Assembly (NCBI GenBank): GCA_030062745.1
Contig: CP099844.1
Location: 22,692,596-22,756,595 of the forward strand
Direction of reading: 5' to 3'
Source: Capitulum mitella
Taxonomy: Eukaryota; Arthropoda; Thecostraca; Pollicipedomorpha; Pollicipedidae
Length of the DNA: 64,000 bases
A program made the translations under genes and the position numbers. The notes under the pieces are model-generated. The model saw only the letters and a program-made list of their open reading frames with translations. It was not told where the DNA came from and made no database searches. How positions within the stretch are numbered: the stretch's first letter is position 1; each line of letters starts with the position of its first letter. This document shows positions 12,940 to 22,810 of this stretch, piece by piece.

Positions 12940-13203
12940 TCAGTCCCGGAGCTGTGACACCACGGCTGAATCGATAATGTGGGATAATACTAATGATATT
13001 ATGACTTGTCTCACTGAGGCATCGGACAGAAGACGGCGATGGTGGACCAGTGCCATGAGAAACCCGGTGCGCTTTCCTGCTGCAGTTTCAATATGCTTTG
13101 CCCAAGATAGACGGGAGTCAAAAATCACTGTCAGGCTATTAGCCCGCCCCCGACTGGGGGGGGGCACTTGACCCCCCCTCTGAGGTTTTCTGGGATTGCA
13201 CAC
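12940..13203 (-). pseudogene. Non-LTR retrotransposon ORF2 fragment, region C-terminal to RT
   Basis: This minus-strand frame contains LTVIFDSRLSWAKHIETAAG and then ...VRQVIISLVLSHIIDS. These match the segment that follows the reverse transcriptase in CR1/Jockey-like elements (lGv.fD..LsW..Hi). It is the downstream continuation of the ORF2 pieces at 14.2-14.5 and 18.0-18.7 kb. About 1 kb of unrelated repeat (13.2-14.2 kb) lies between. Confidence 0.7.
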
Positions 13204-14240
13204 AGAACCACGAAACTTGGCGAACCTTTTGCGTCATCAAATTTACATCTCGTGTCAAAATTTTGACCTCAGGTCAGGTCAGGTGCCTGGCCTAGGTCAG
13301 GTCAAACAGACCCATGTCCAAAAAAGTTAAACGCCCTGTAACTTTGCCGGAAAACAAGATATCTCAATAATACTTTCAGGGATTGGTGATCGTAATGGAC
13401 GAAACAAATCTGCTATCTCGGATTTCTCGGAATTTTCCGCGTCATTGACGTAAGGTCAAGCTCATTTTTAAGACATGTCGTTTTTTTCGGAAACTGACGG
13501 AATATTTCATGACATTTTTAGTGTGGGGTGAAGCAGCATCTAGTTACCATCATTGGGCAAAGTATCAATGACTTCCAGCCATTCACCTGAGGTCAGGCAA
13601 CGAATAACTGTTGTGAGCCAAAATGTACCACCGTCAAAATCAACGATGAATTACTCAGAATGGGTAGAAAATAGCAGACCTAGCTTGCACAGACGTAAGT
13701 AATACCAGCAATCTCAAAAAGTTTGAAAAAATAGCATATTTTGGAAATAAACAGGTTCTCGCGAATAAAGCTCCGCCATTTGTGTAGATTGGTAACTGAT
13801 GAGTGTTTCCGAAATTTAAGCATGAAAAACCATCACAAGAACCATTAACATCAATAAAATTTACATAGATCGTCTTTTTCGCGAAAATAAAGGAACGCTA
13901 AAATTAGTTCCTGTCAATTTGTTACCGCATACGGCTGCGGAGCACGCCAACAGCTGGCGTGAGAATTGTCGTGTCTTTAACTCAACGTTTCGACGTATAT
14001 ATTGAACAAATCTGGGAAATTAAACGTGTATCGGCATCCGCGGACCTTTACTTGTGCGCTGGTGCCTTTACCTATGCGTTATTAGCTGCAGCCCTTGAGA
14101 TTCAGGCCATTTCTCGGTCTCATGCACTCGGCTATGAGAAAACATATATAGGGCGTAAACTGCTTACATATTATCTAAAGCTAAAATGAGATCAGTTTCG
14201 AGCTCTACTCGTCACAAGCTTTCCAACGGTGTGCTTATTT
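13196..14240. repeat. AGGTCA-rich repeat copy and AT-rich filler splitting the retrotransposon
   Basis: The stretch 13,196-13,640 resembles, in opposite orientation, the arm at 22.43-22.81 kb. Shared features are the runs of TCAGGTCAGG, then a GTCCAAAAAAGTTAA block, then GACATGTCGTT and the phrase CAAAGTATCAATGACTT. It appears to have inserted between two parts of retrotransposon ORF2. The remainder is AT-rich without a recognised feature. Confidence 0.5.
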
Positions 14241-14525
14241 TTATCGTGCGAACAACCGTTCGTGAGTTAGAAGGGGGCGGCCAACTGCCCCCCCTCCCGT
14301 CGCGCATGTTCGAAACCGACCGATAGTCGTGCGCGGGTTAACGTTCTGAGTAGCAGTCACCGCTTTTCCATTCACATTCAAGCCGGCTGGAGGTACCTGT
14401 ATGCGATGTCTTCCACCAATGACGACCAGCTGGGTCTTTTCAGCGTTCGTTTGGAGGCGATTTGAGCTGAACCATGTGTTGAGAGTCTTGAGATCTTTCT
14501 CCATGCTTGCAGGAAGGCTGTTCAT
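14241..14525 (-). pseudogene. Non-LTR retrotransposon reverse transcriptase, 3' portion after the insertion
   Basis: Reading on the minus strand, LPASMEKDLKTLNTWFSSNR followed by LQTNAEKTQLVVIG matches the RT thumb region (L..di..L..W...n.L..N..KT..m.fg). The sequence would continue directly from the HADD-box piece at 18,043 if the transposon at 14,526-18,037 and one copy of its target duplication were absent. Confidence 0.8.
14518..14525. repeat. 8-bp target-site duplication, left copy (CTGTTCAT)
   Basis: CTGTTCAT lies directly before the left terminus TAGGGTGG. The same eight bases follow the right terminus at 18,038-18,045. Confidence 0.9.
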
Positions 14526-14665
14526 TAGGGTGGATCGAAAATGCATTTTTTGTCGCAAAACAACTTCTTAGGGGTCAAAACGCGTGCGCGTGGATCTGAA
14601 AACACAGAAAATAAGGAGTAAAAGGATATTAAAAATATTCTAGAAAGGGCGCACGAAGCGTCTTT
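14526..14665 (+). repeat. Left terminal inverted repeat
   Basis: It begins TAGGGTGGATCGAAAA and pairs imperfectly with the reverse complement of 17,911-18,037. The inner edge is near the shared GGGCGCACGAAGC word. Confidence 0.85.
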
Positions 14666-15228
14666 GAAGTGAGTTTCGCCGTTCCCGAGCATTAAAGTCT
14701 CCATTGGTTTAGCATTACGCATAGCAAGATAGCACCTCGGTCACCATCCACTGTAGCTGTGCGTAGCTTTGCGGGCCTTTTAGTGTCTGTAATTTACGGA
14801 TAGGTGATGAGCATGGATTTGAGCAAATAACAGGAGACTGCCAGGTAAAATAAAGTGGTAGACAGACAGTAGCCCTTACGAGCTAAGACCGCGCACCAAT
14901 GAGCCTCACGACCTGCGATAGATGCGGACTACAGAGTCCGAGTCGAATTCGTGGGCTTCCCACACATATCGTTGCCCACGCTGCTCATCTGAGGACGCTC
15001 TTGAAAACCTTGATCGGTGCCGGTAAACGATACCTCGCGGCGAAGCGCTTTGTTGTCATCAGAGAGCGGTCGAATCAGACAGACACGTCAGAAGAGTAGC
15101 GCGCTGGTCCCTGGACTGTGGCGTGGTGAACAGAGATTTAGTACTCGGGTGTGTTCCGTCAGCATTCGGATCGCAGGGGGTGACATTCTGTGACATTCTG
15201 TGACAGTGACATTCTGAACTGAGCTAAA

Positions 15229-15603
15229 ATGAGTAATCCAGGACCATCAACAAGACAGAGAACGAAACACCCTCTGCTGCAAACAGACCCGGACGCTCTT
15301 CCCATAAACCAGCTACCGTGCAAAAGAGAAGTGTATGCCTTTTACGTGAAGACACGGAGTGAAAGGACAACGCCTTCTGGAAAGAAGCGGACAAAACAAG
15401 AAATAGCAAAAGCAGTCAAGGACGCCATAGTAGACATCTGGGACAGAGCCAGTCTAATTACGTGGATACCAGTGGACGACGGAGAGGCGTCCCAAATGGG
15501 TGACACGTCGGCTAAGACCGAGAGAGAGATGTCAAATGTTATTTCGGAGAACAGGATAACTCAGAACGTAGAAAGACTGGCCATAAAGGGGAGAACCTCA
15601 TGA
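15229..15603 (+). pseudogene. Transposon protein, N-terminal part
   Basis: This frame of 124 codons opens with MSNPGPSTRQRTKHPLLQ. It continues with a basic, helix-rich segment (LPCKREVYAFYVKTRSERTT, then IAKAVKDAIVDIWDRA). A comparable N-terminal region precedes the main domain in related invertebrate proteins as I remember them. The frame stops at 15,603 where the next frame begins, so either a frameshift or a short unrecognised intron separates it from the rest. It is classed here as a broken gene because three different frames are needed. Confidence 0.6.
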
Positions 15604-15803
15604 AATGGTCTTCGAAACGCGAACGGGGCAAGGGTCGAAAGTTCGTGAATATGCAGCGAGAGTACGATGGCTTATTTGGCATCATGTGGTGCCGATGCGA
15701 TCTTGCTGATGTCCCCTGTGGCACGTGCCCAGCTTCTAAAAGGGTGCAAGCTCAAGAAGTAGCTTTCCTCAAAGACCAGCGAGGAGAGAAAAAGCGGCGT
15801 TGA
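15600..15803 (+). pseudogene. Transposon protein, second segment in another frame
   Basis: This 67-codon frame overlaps the preceding one by four bases. It contains a cysteine-rich stretch, REYDGLFGIMWCRCDLADVP with a following CGTC, and then a charged segment LKDQRGEKKRR. It may correspond to a small linker domain in related proteins. It needs a frame change on both sides to join its neighbours. Confidence 0.5.
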
Positions 15804-15860
15804 CCGGAAGACAACTGAGGAATGTCCGAAGGCAGAAGAGAAGGGGAAAAGAATGAAACT

Positions 15861-17572
15861 AGCGGGAGAGACAGAACAGGGACAGGCAGCACGATGCTGA
15901 GGAAAGGCAGCTGACCGAAGGGGATGCAGATGACGACGATGATAGCAGTGAAAGGTGTCAGACGGGTGATGCGGAGGCAGCTGATGCAAGCCGCTCTTAT
16001 TCACCTAGTTCCGATGATGACGCGGACGATGTCGCCGTACAGAACCGACATCAGCTTCCGAATTTGTCGCGGATGTGTCATCGGTACGGTGTCTCTGATC
16101 GTCCCGCGGCTTGCTTGCTGAACGCAGCTTTGGTTGATTATGGGATAATCACAGAGCACAACAAGGCTGAGCTGACAGACCGCAGCAAAATCCAGCGACA
16201 GAGAGACAAATGGGGTAAAGAAGAGGTGGTTGAAAGCTCATTGCAAAACCGACGTGACCGCTTAGCAGGATTCTATTACGACGGTAGGGAGGACAAGACG
16301 CTGCAGAAAGTTGGTAAGAAATTGACGTTTGCCAAAGAAATGCACGAGATAGTGGTTACTGATTCCGGCCATCGGTACGTCGATCACGTGTCTCCAAATA
16401 GGGGAAGTGCTGCAGATATCGCGAAGGAGTTGCTGGACGTGATATGGGACAACGATGCGCATCCAGTGGTGCTTGGATCAGACGGCATAGCGGTAAATAC
16501 CGGCCGCAACAGTGGTGTGAACAGGCGAATCGAACTGGGTGTAGGCCGTCCGCTCCAGCAAGCTATATGCGGCATCCACATCAACGAACTGACGCTGAGA
16601 CATGTGTTCAAGGATGCTGATGGTGGAACGAGTGGTCCAGCATCCTTCCACGGACCAGTTGGCAAAGCCTTTCAGAGAGATCTGACCACACTGCCTTTGG
16701 CTAAGTTTGAGTCATCGCTAGTTCCTTCAATTCCGGTAGAAGTTCGAAATGAGATGAGCAAAGATCAGCAATACCTGCATGACATGTGTAGGGCCGTCCA
16801 GGCAGGACCAGAAGGTGTTACCCAGTGCTTGTTGGCCTTAGAACCAGGGGCCATCCATCAAGCCCGTTGGGTTACACTTGCAAATAGAGTACTCAGACTG
16901 TACCTGTCCACAGAGGCTCCAGCACCGGCGCTTGTACGGCTAGTACATTTTATACTAAACCAGTACGGCCCCGGATGGTTCAGGTACAGACTTCATTCAA
17001 ATATCAGCGACGGAGTGAAGAACCTGGTCTTTCTGATATCGCTGTCAAGAAAGCTGCCGGAGAGAGACCGTAACATCACGCAAAAGGTGCTTCAGCGCAA
17101 CGGGTTCTGGGCCCACAGTGAGCATGTCCTGATCGCTATGTTGGCCGACGATCAGCAGGAGAACAGGATGCTGGCGGTAGAGCGCATAAGGAGATGTCGA
17201 ACCAGAAAATGCCAGGACCAGGATCCAGATGGCATACGCCAGTTCGTTATCCCTGACATCAGCTTCCATGCCGAGGAGTACCACCACATGATTGACTGGC
17301 AAGATGCAACGGAGCCACCTTTGGTCATGGAAATGTCAGACGAGACCATCGCGGCTGTTGTGAAAGCACCAATGGACTTTAGTGACTTTCCCTGCCACTC
17401 CCAAGGGGTCGAACGATGGGTGAAAGAAGTCACACAAACGGCAGAGAAGAAGGCGGGACACAGTGGACGTCATGCACTGATACTGGCAAAAGCCCAGTCC
17501 AGGACTGATCTGCCAATGATGGACACGAGGAGGGACTTCTATGACGGGCTTCGAGTGACAAGTGACCGCTGA
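15861..17572 (+). CDS. Transposase-like protein, main domain (uncharacterised invertebrate family)
   Basis: The frame is open from about 15,861, with the first ATG at 16,064 giving 502 codons. Features in order: an acidic lead; MCHRYGVSDRPAACLLNAAL; HPVVLGSDGIAVNTG with a candidate metal-binding Asp; GVGRPLQQAICGIHINELTL ending in RH; TSGPASFHGPVGK; ARWVTLANRVLRLYLSTEAP; and WAHSEHVLIAMLADD. I recognise this order as a recurrent, uncharacterised protein family in arthropod and cnidarian genomes. The RW....NR.LRLY block recalls RNase-H-fold transposases, but that is inference. The location between inverted termini with an 8-bp target duplication makes a transposase the best reading. Earlier frames at 15,229 and 15,600 suggest a longer original protein. 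Confidence 0.7.
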
Positions 17573-17623
17573 GGCTGGTTTATTAGTGTCAGCGGAGTTT
17601 GTTGTGGAATTTCATTCATCACA

Positions 17624-17629
17624 AATAAA
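17624..17629 (+). promoter_or_regulatory. Polyadenylation signal AATAAA
   Basis: AATAAA lies 52 bases after the stop of the transposase-like frame, on the same strand and inside the element. Confidence 0.55.
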
Positions 17630-17684
17630 TAGTCCTGGTTAAACGTTGTGTCTGGGATGGCGTTTCATGAATGGTGAAGATAAC

Positions 17685-17686
17685 AA

Positions 17687-17717
<31 letters not shown>

Positions 17718-17728
17718 GATGACGATGA
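17685..17728. repeat. (GAT)n-rich microsatellite
   Basis: A run of GAT/GAC triplets lies between the transposase stop and the right terminus. Confidence 0.8.
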
Positions 17729-17910
17729 CAATTATGATATGTTTCGATGGTTGCCGACATGACGCAAACAGCGTTTGTTCGGCGCATGCGCTAAACGCCG
17801 AAAATTATCACTCACAGGATTCACATAGACCTATGAAGGGTTACCTTCTTGTGCAAAATGTTTAAAGCAATGGAGACTTCAACGCCTAGAAGGCGTATTC
17901 CTGGTCCCAA

Positions 17911-18037
17911 AAATGCTTCGTGCGCCCTATCTAAAATATTTTAAATATTTTTTTGGTCCTCATTTTTCTTGTTTTCACATTCACGCGCACGCGTTTTGAC
18001 CCCTAAGAAGTTGATTTATTTTTTTCGATCCACCCTA
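17911..18037 (-). repeat. Right terminal inverted repeat
   Basis: Its reverse complement begins TAGGGTGGATCGAAAA and shares the CAACTTCTTAGGGGTC and ACGCGTGCGCGTG blocks with the left end. Confidence 0.85.
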
Positions 18038-18045
18038 CTGTTCAT
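18038..18045. repeat. 8-bp target-site duplication, right copy (CTGTTCAT)
   Basis: It is identical to 14,518-14,525. In the retrotransposon frame it falls in the codons for MN and the first part of the next serine. Confidence 0.9.
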
Positions 18046-18746
18046 ATCAGCTGGGTTGCTGGTGATAAATAACTGGCAGTCATCAGCATGCTGGAAGAGC
18101 TGTGCTGTCTTTGTGTAACTGACTATATCATCAGTGTGTATAGAAAACAGAAACGGGCCGAGGCAGACCCTTGAAAAAAGCCGTGACCCACAAGTTGGGG
18201 TGCAATGGTGGTTTCTCGACCACGTATGGCTTGCATGTGGTCCGTCAGATAATTTCTAATCCATGGAGATGACGTACCGTAGTATTCCAGACGGTCCAGC
18301 AGCCCGATGTGGTCTGCGCGGTCGAAGGCCTCGGAGAGGTTAACCAGGTACAGTAGTGACACCTGGCCAGCATCCATTGCCTTGTAGATTACATCAGAGA
18401 TGCTCAGCGGAGCATTCTTCGTCGAAAAATGACGTCAGAAGCCATGCTGTGGTGACGACAGGAGACGGTTAATTGTAAAATGCGTCATCAGCTGATCAGC
18501 CACCAGTTTCTCCGCAACTTTTGCCAGGACTGGTAGCAGTGATAATGGCCCGTAGTTCGATGGGACGCTGGGATCGCCTGCTTTAAATATCGGCTCCACG
18601 TATGTCATCTTCCACTGCAAGGGTACGATGCCGGACGTAAAACTGGAATCTGTGATGTGCAGGAATACGGGCGTGAACACTGGGAGACACAGCTTGAGAA
18701 GATGATATGTCATACCATCGTTTCTTGCACAATAACTGTTCTGCAT
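18043..18746 (-). pseudogene. Non-LTR retrotransposon reverse transcriptase (palm), degenerate
   Basis: Minus strand. The order of motifs is MTYVEPIFKAGDPSVPSNYG (fingers), PVLAKVAEKLVADQL, SPQHGF, VNLSEAFDRADH (motif A), GFFQGSASARFCFLY (motif B region) and QHADDCQLFI (motif C, usually YADD). This is a CR1/Jockey-type RT. It is dead: motif A has Asn where the catalytic Asp should be, a TGA follows QHGF where a CGA would be expected, and a frameshift lies near 18,130-18,150. A DNA transposon then interrupts it at 18,037. Confidence 0.85.
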
Positions 18747-18842
18747 TGAGAATACTGCCTGCTAAATTTCATCCGGCAATACTGGTTGGAGGCTAATGAC
18801 GTTGTAAACTCTCGTGTTATTCTGCATTCCAGCTGTTTGTCT

Positions 18843-19367
18843 TCATCTGCATTGCCTTTGAAAACTGTCTGAGGTTGGTCTCCCTACGTTTGCAAAATAA
18901 ATGTTAGCCTCCTCCATCAGGTCCTCGGGGAGTTCCGTACCGTTTCTTTTTCTTGCTGCCAGATATTTTTTTCTGACGCGATACATATTACATAGGCCTG
19001 CTGTCTCCAGTCTGCTTTGCACATCCTGGCGACTGTCGTTTTGAATTGCAGCCCGCATTCGGCGGTTCAGTTCTCTGTATCGTAAATCGGATCGTGGAGT
19101 GGCACGGCGTTCAGCCATTAGTTGTTTTATCTCCTCTGTAACCGATGATGCGTATGGGCTCCGTATTTTAATCTTGCGCTCAGGTGCGTATTTGTTCAAA
19201 AGAGGGGTAAATATAAAAGGAAACCCGGCCCATTGATCCCCTGGTGATTCTGAATGGATCGTGTTTGTCCAGTCAGCTCTTGCTAAGTCCCGCAGAAACG
19301 GTTCTCTGTCCATTTGACTATAAGGTCGGTTCCTGCTGACCTCTGGTTTAGGCCCACGGTTTTGCAC
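18843..19367 (-). pseudogene. Non-LTR retrotransposon ORF2, linker between endonuclease and RT
   Basis: This 174-codon frame is rich in charged residues (PYASSVTEEIKQLMAERRAT, then RYRELNRRMRAAIQ). It matches the region between endonuclease and reverse transcriptase in CR1/Jockey-type ORF2, where W.......R.....R.. helices are typical. It is colinear with the flanking pieces. Confidence 0.65.
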
Positions 19368-19370
19368 CGA

Positions 19371-19690
19371 GACTAACTGTAGGACCAGCTCGTGGTCGCT
19401 GCAGTGACTTGGTACTACTCAGGTATTCTACACTAAACCTGGTCGGTTTGTCATGCTTGCATCCAAAAGTGGCTGCGATTTCACGATCTCACCAAAGGTT
19501 GGGTCAGGTACCATCTGTGTAAGCTGAGACCTGTTCATAATCTGTCTTTTTGCACGATTTGCATCATCACCATTCTTGCGGGCGCGCTTTTCCTCAACCA
19601 CGTTTCATTCAGAGACATTATGTTCGCATTTTGTGTTGCCAAGATGTCGCAGACGTCTTGGAAAACAAAGCTTAAAGGTGCCACTGTTAT
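19371..19690 (-). pseudogene. Retrotransposon EEP endonuclease remnant
   Basis: Two endonuclease signatures survive on the minus strand: IMSLNETWL near 19,595-19,620 (the ETWL motif) and PSHCSDHELV near 19,383-19,410 (the catalytic SDH motif). The spacing is far too short for a full endonuclease, and stops interrupt the frame, so part is deleted. Confidence 0.6.
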
Positions 19691-20365
19691 CTGGTCACGC
19701 CCAGCATTGAAAGCAGCCTGATCCAGCGCGAGGCGGGCCAGTACCGACGGCAGAACCCCAGCGCAATGCCTGTTCGCTATGTTTTGTTCATCTTGATTTA
19801 AAGTTTTTTCCCTCTGCCTAAAAAACCTTTACTTCGCAGAGAATGACCGGTGCCACATTCCTAGCATCGTCCAAAGTGTACAGAATCCAAGACTTGTTGA
19901 TTTCCCCGTGGTCACATTATCCCAACTTGTGCCTTAGGTCAACAAACCGTGCACCATACGTTGCCCAAAGCAACTCAAGCTCATCACTGTTCATCTTCGC
20001 CTTCTTATACACCCCTTAGCTAGCATCGCGTCTCTGCTCTATTGAGCGTAAGACAAGTTGTCTGGTGGTCCCAATGCGGCCTCTTCGATAGGATGGGCAG
20101 AAACCTCCAGTGTGTAGTTTGCACTTCTCCTTCATATGTCGTTTGTTCCCATATGTGTCATAACATCAACCTTTTGTGCCTTCGTTCTTTCCATAATAAA
20201 CGGTTTGCTCCCATATGTGTCATAACATCAACCTTTTGTGCCTTCGTTCTTTCCATAATACACGGTAGTCTTTGCGCGATGCCTTTACATGTTGCGTCCT
20301 GGACCAGGTCAAAGATAACGCTTCTATCAAATTTAAACTCCTCCCTGGCAGTTTTGCTCTTCCCG
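19691..20365 (-). pseudogene. Degenerate retrotransposon 5' region with a 62-bp tandem duplication
   Basis: Short minus-strand stretches such as DELELLWATYGARFVDLRHK, and FDRSVIFDLVQDATCKGIA further upstream, look like ORF1/ORF2 N-terminal remains, but stops are frequent. On the plus strand a 62-bp unit beginning GTTTG.TCCCATATGTGTCA is duplicated at 20,141-20,264. Confidence 0.4.
20141..20264. repeat. 62-bp tandem duplication
   Basis: Copies start at 20,141 and 20,203. They share GTGTCATAACATCAACC and GTGCCTTCGTTCTTTCC almost perfectly. Confidence 0.85.
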
Positions 20366-20740
20366 TCATTGTATAGGCGTTGTTCTGCTGTGGGCGATCT
20401 GATCTATTTTTTTTTTACTCGATCTATTTTTTACTTGATTTACTAGTTTACTCGATCTATTTTTATCTGTCGGCTCTTCATCTCGGTATCCAGTTTGTTG
20501 CCAGCAACAACCATGGCAGCCCCGCATAGGGTGCCTAGCACTTGGATTGTTCTTGTCTGGTGTGACAGTTCTTATGCTGCTTTTCAACTCATTGAGATCG
20601 CTGTTAATTCGTTCCATTACCATCTGAAGATCTGTCACATCAGTATGCTCACTCTCGATTATGGTCCTTTCTTTTTCTGCTTGGGCTTTTTTGAATGCTG
20701 AAGCTATCTCAGTCATTGATATTGTTAGGCAAGTTATCAT
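20366..20740 (-). pseudogene. Probable retrotransposon ORF1 fragment (coiled coil)
   Basis: This 124-codon frame has a heptad-like charged stretch (MTEIASAFKKAQAEKERTII, then LQMVMERINSDLNELKSSI) followed by a cysteine cluster CHGCC. Coiled coils of this type occur in ORF1 proteins of non-LTR elements. It lies upstream of ORF2 pieces on the same strand. The assignment is inference from position and composition. Confidence 0.4.
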
Positions 20741-21275
20741 GTTGCCTTGATGTTTTACTTGGTTTTGTGATGTCTGTATTTAGTTACTCAGTCCAAGTCA
20801 GGTTCAGCACAGCAACAGTCAGTATTTTACGAGGTTTTTCGGAAGCTTTTGCAGAGGACTTGAACAAATTGTCTTTTACTTTGTCTTAAACGTGGAAAAC
20901 GTACAGATGTATAAAACAAGTCCTAAACAAGTATAAAACACGTATAAAACAAGACGTATAAAACAAGACATGTCATGATCCATGTCTTCACTAACCGCGT
21001 GCTTTACTTTTCAAATTTAAATCAAAAGTCGTTTACCCCATACTTATATCTCAAGATGTCTAATACGTAGACGAAATGTTAGATCGCTAATAAAATATGG
21101 ATTCTTGTTTGTCTTTTATATTATAACGAGAGTTGGCAACGTTCTTAATGAACATTCATTGGGAACGAAACGAATTATACGAGCATTCGAAGCCACATCA
21201 AAGAAGACCATTAATGCCAAGTCCGCTGCAATTTTTAACAAGCCATGTATAAGTAGCGATCTGCTTCCTAACTTT

Positions 21276-21278
<3 letters not shown>

Positions 21279-21318
<40 letters not shown>

Positions 21319-21329
21319 TATATATATAT
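21279..21329. repeat. (TA)n microsatellite
   Basis: An alternating TA run of about 50 bases with one interruption. Confidence 0.95.
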
Positions 21330-21389
21330 CTGCGTGTGTAGCAAAAAAAACCAAAAGCTTCTATAAGTCTTTTTTCCTTAAATCGACTT

Positions 21390-21620
21390 CCGTCGGTCAA
21401 AACAAAGTGCTCTAAATCCGTTGCGAAGCTCACATTTGGGGGCAGGTTAGGTTGTGGGTCCCCTCGATCCGCCCCCTCCCCCAAATCATTTACACAAAAC
21501 AATATCCTTGGCCATGGGGCCCCCGCAGTGCTCAAGGGGCCCCCTCAGCGTTGGGGGCCCCTCATGCCCAGGACCACCCCCGCCCCGAAAAAATCCTGGC
21601 TACGTCATTGCTCGCAGGAG
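21390..21620. repeat. Dispersed repeat with C/G runs and TGGCTACGTC end
   Basis: It contains CCCCCTCCCCC-type runs and ends with AAAAAATCCTGGCTACGTC. The same end, or its complement, recurs near 26,570, 26,800, 29,150 and 40,710. It is likely a MITE or SINE family. Confidence 0.45.
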
Positions 21621-21649
21621 TTGTTTTTTCCATCATTTCACCGCTGCTA

Positions 21650-22810
21650 CTTTTTTCTATCATTCATTGCATATATCATATCAAGATTTTATCCCCGGAT
21701 CAGGCTAGGCCAATGACCTAGGTTAGGTCACGAAGGTCAACCCTCAAAAAATTTTGACTCCCTATAACGTTTTCGGGGTTGGACCGAGTTGGCTAAAACT
21801 TGCTGGAACTATAACATATGACAGAAAATACAGTTTGTTAATTTCAGATTTTTTGGAAAACTCCAGGCTAATGACCTAAGGTCATTTTAGTTTTAGCCCC
21901 CTTTTGACACTTTGTCCAAATCTGAACGAATTTTCACGGGATTGCGATGCTCAGATATCATGAGCAGCATGACCATTCTCATGTGCTACCATCATATTAT
22001 CAGATCATCCGTGACCTCGGCCCAGGTCATGACACACCAATATGAGCGCATGTTATGAGCCCAAGCTTTTTGCCTAGAATTAGTAATTTGCGGCTCCATG
22101 GGGTTAAAATAGATGCTGAATTTGAATTCAGAACCCAAAATAATGTCACGTCACACTGTAAGGCAAGGAAAGGTCATTAGAGGTCATTTGAGGTCCTGAA
22201 AGTGCACTAAAGAGTTTAGTGTGGCCTTGAATGGTTCACTTCAGTGTGTATAAACAATGCTAGAGATAAACTGCGACAAGAAGGTTCTAGTAAAAGACAA
22301 TTCCTGCATGGCCATGTGCACCCTACGGCAGGCGCATCAAGTGGCGTCGGAGGCCATCGGCTAGTGACCTCATATGGCCTTCCTTGGCACTTTAGCTCAT
22401 AACAGCTTTTGGTGACCTGACCTCAAATCATTGGTTGAAAGTCATTGATACTTTGTCCAATGCCAGCCATTAGACGTCTGGATCACCTCACACTCAGATG
22501 TTTGCAAAATTCAGTACGTTTCCGACGAAACGAAAAATTCCGTCAGTTTCCGACGAATCAACGACATGTCTTGGAAACGGGCTTGACCTTAGGCTGATGA
22601 CTGAAAAGTTTCCGAAAAATCTGAAATTGCTTATTTGTTACACGTATCAAGATTTCTACTCCATAAAATTTTTATTGTGGTATTATTTTTCCGAAAACAT
22701 CACAGAGCGGTTAACTTTTTTGGACATAGCTCCACTTGACCTGACCTACGTCATAACCTGACCTGGCCTGAGGTTAAAACCTTGATACAAGATGTCAAAA
22801 TGATTATTTA
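21650..22810. mobile_element. Long inverted-repeat element (AGGTCA-rich family)
   Basis: The left arm (about 21,650-22,000) and the reverse complement of the right arm (about 22,430-22,810) share an ordered series of words. These are ATCAAG.TTT, GGTCAGG..AGG, an AAA.TT...C.CT.T..C.TTTTCGG block, AATTTCAGATTTTT.GGAAA and CCTAAGGTCA. It is therefore a palindromic, non-coding element. Homologous copies or half copies occur at 13.20-13.64 kb and 41.04-41.70 kb. No transposase is present. Confidence 0.55.

Larger units (their letters stand above)
14526..18037. mobile_element. 3.5-kb DNA transposon with about 130-bp inverted termini and 8-bp target duplication
   Basis: Both ends begin TAGGGTGGATCGAAAA when read inward. 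They stay similar for about 130 bp, sharing CAACTTCTTAGGGGTC, then AAAACGCGTGCGCGTG, and finally AGGGCGCACGAAGC near the inner edge. The element is flanked by CTGTTCAT on both sides. An 8-bp duplication with a YARNG-like terminus (TAGGG) is typical of hAT elements. However, the encoded protein does not show the hAT dimerisation motif that I can see, so superfamily placement is open. It carries a plus-strand protein in three frames (15,229-17,572) and a polyadenylation signal at 17,624. It inserted into a reverse transcriptase gene. Confidence 0.9.
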
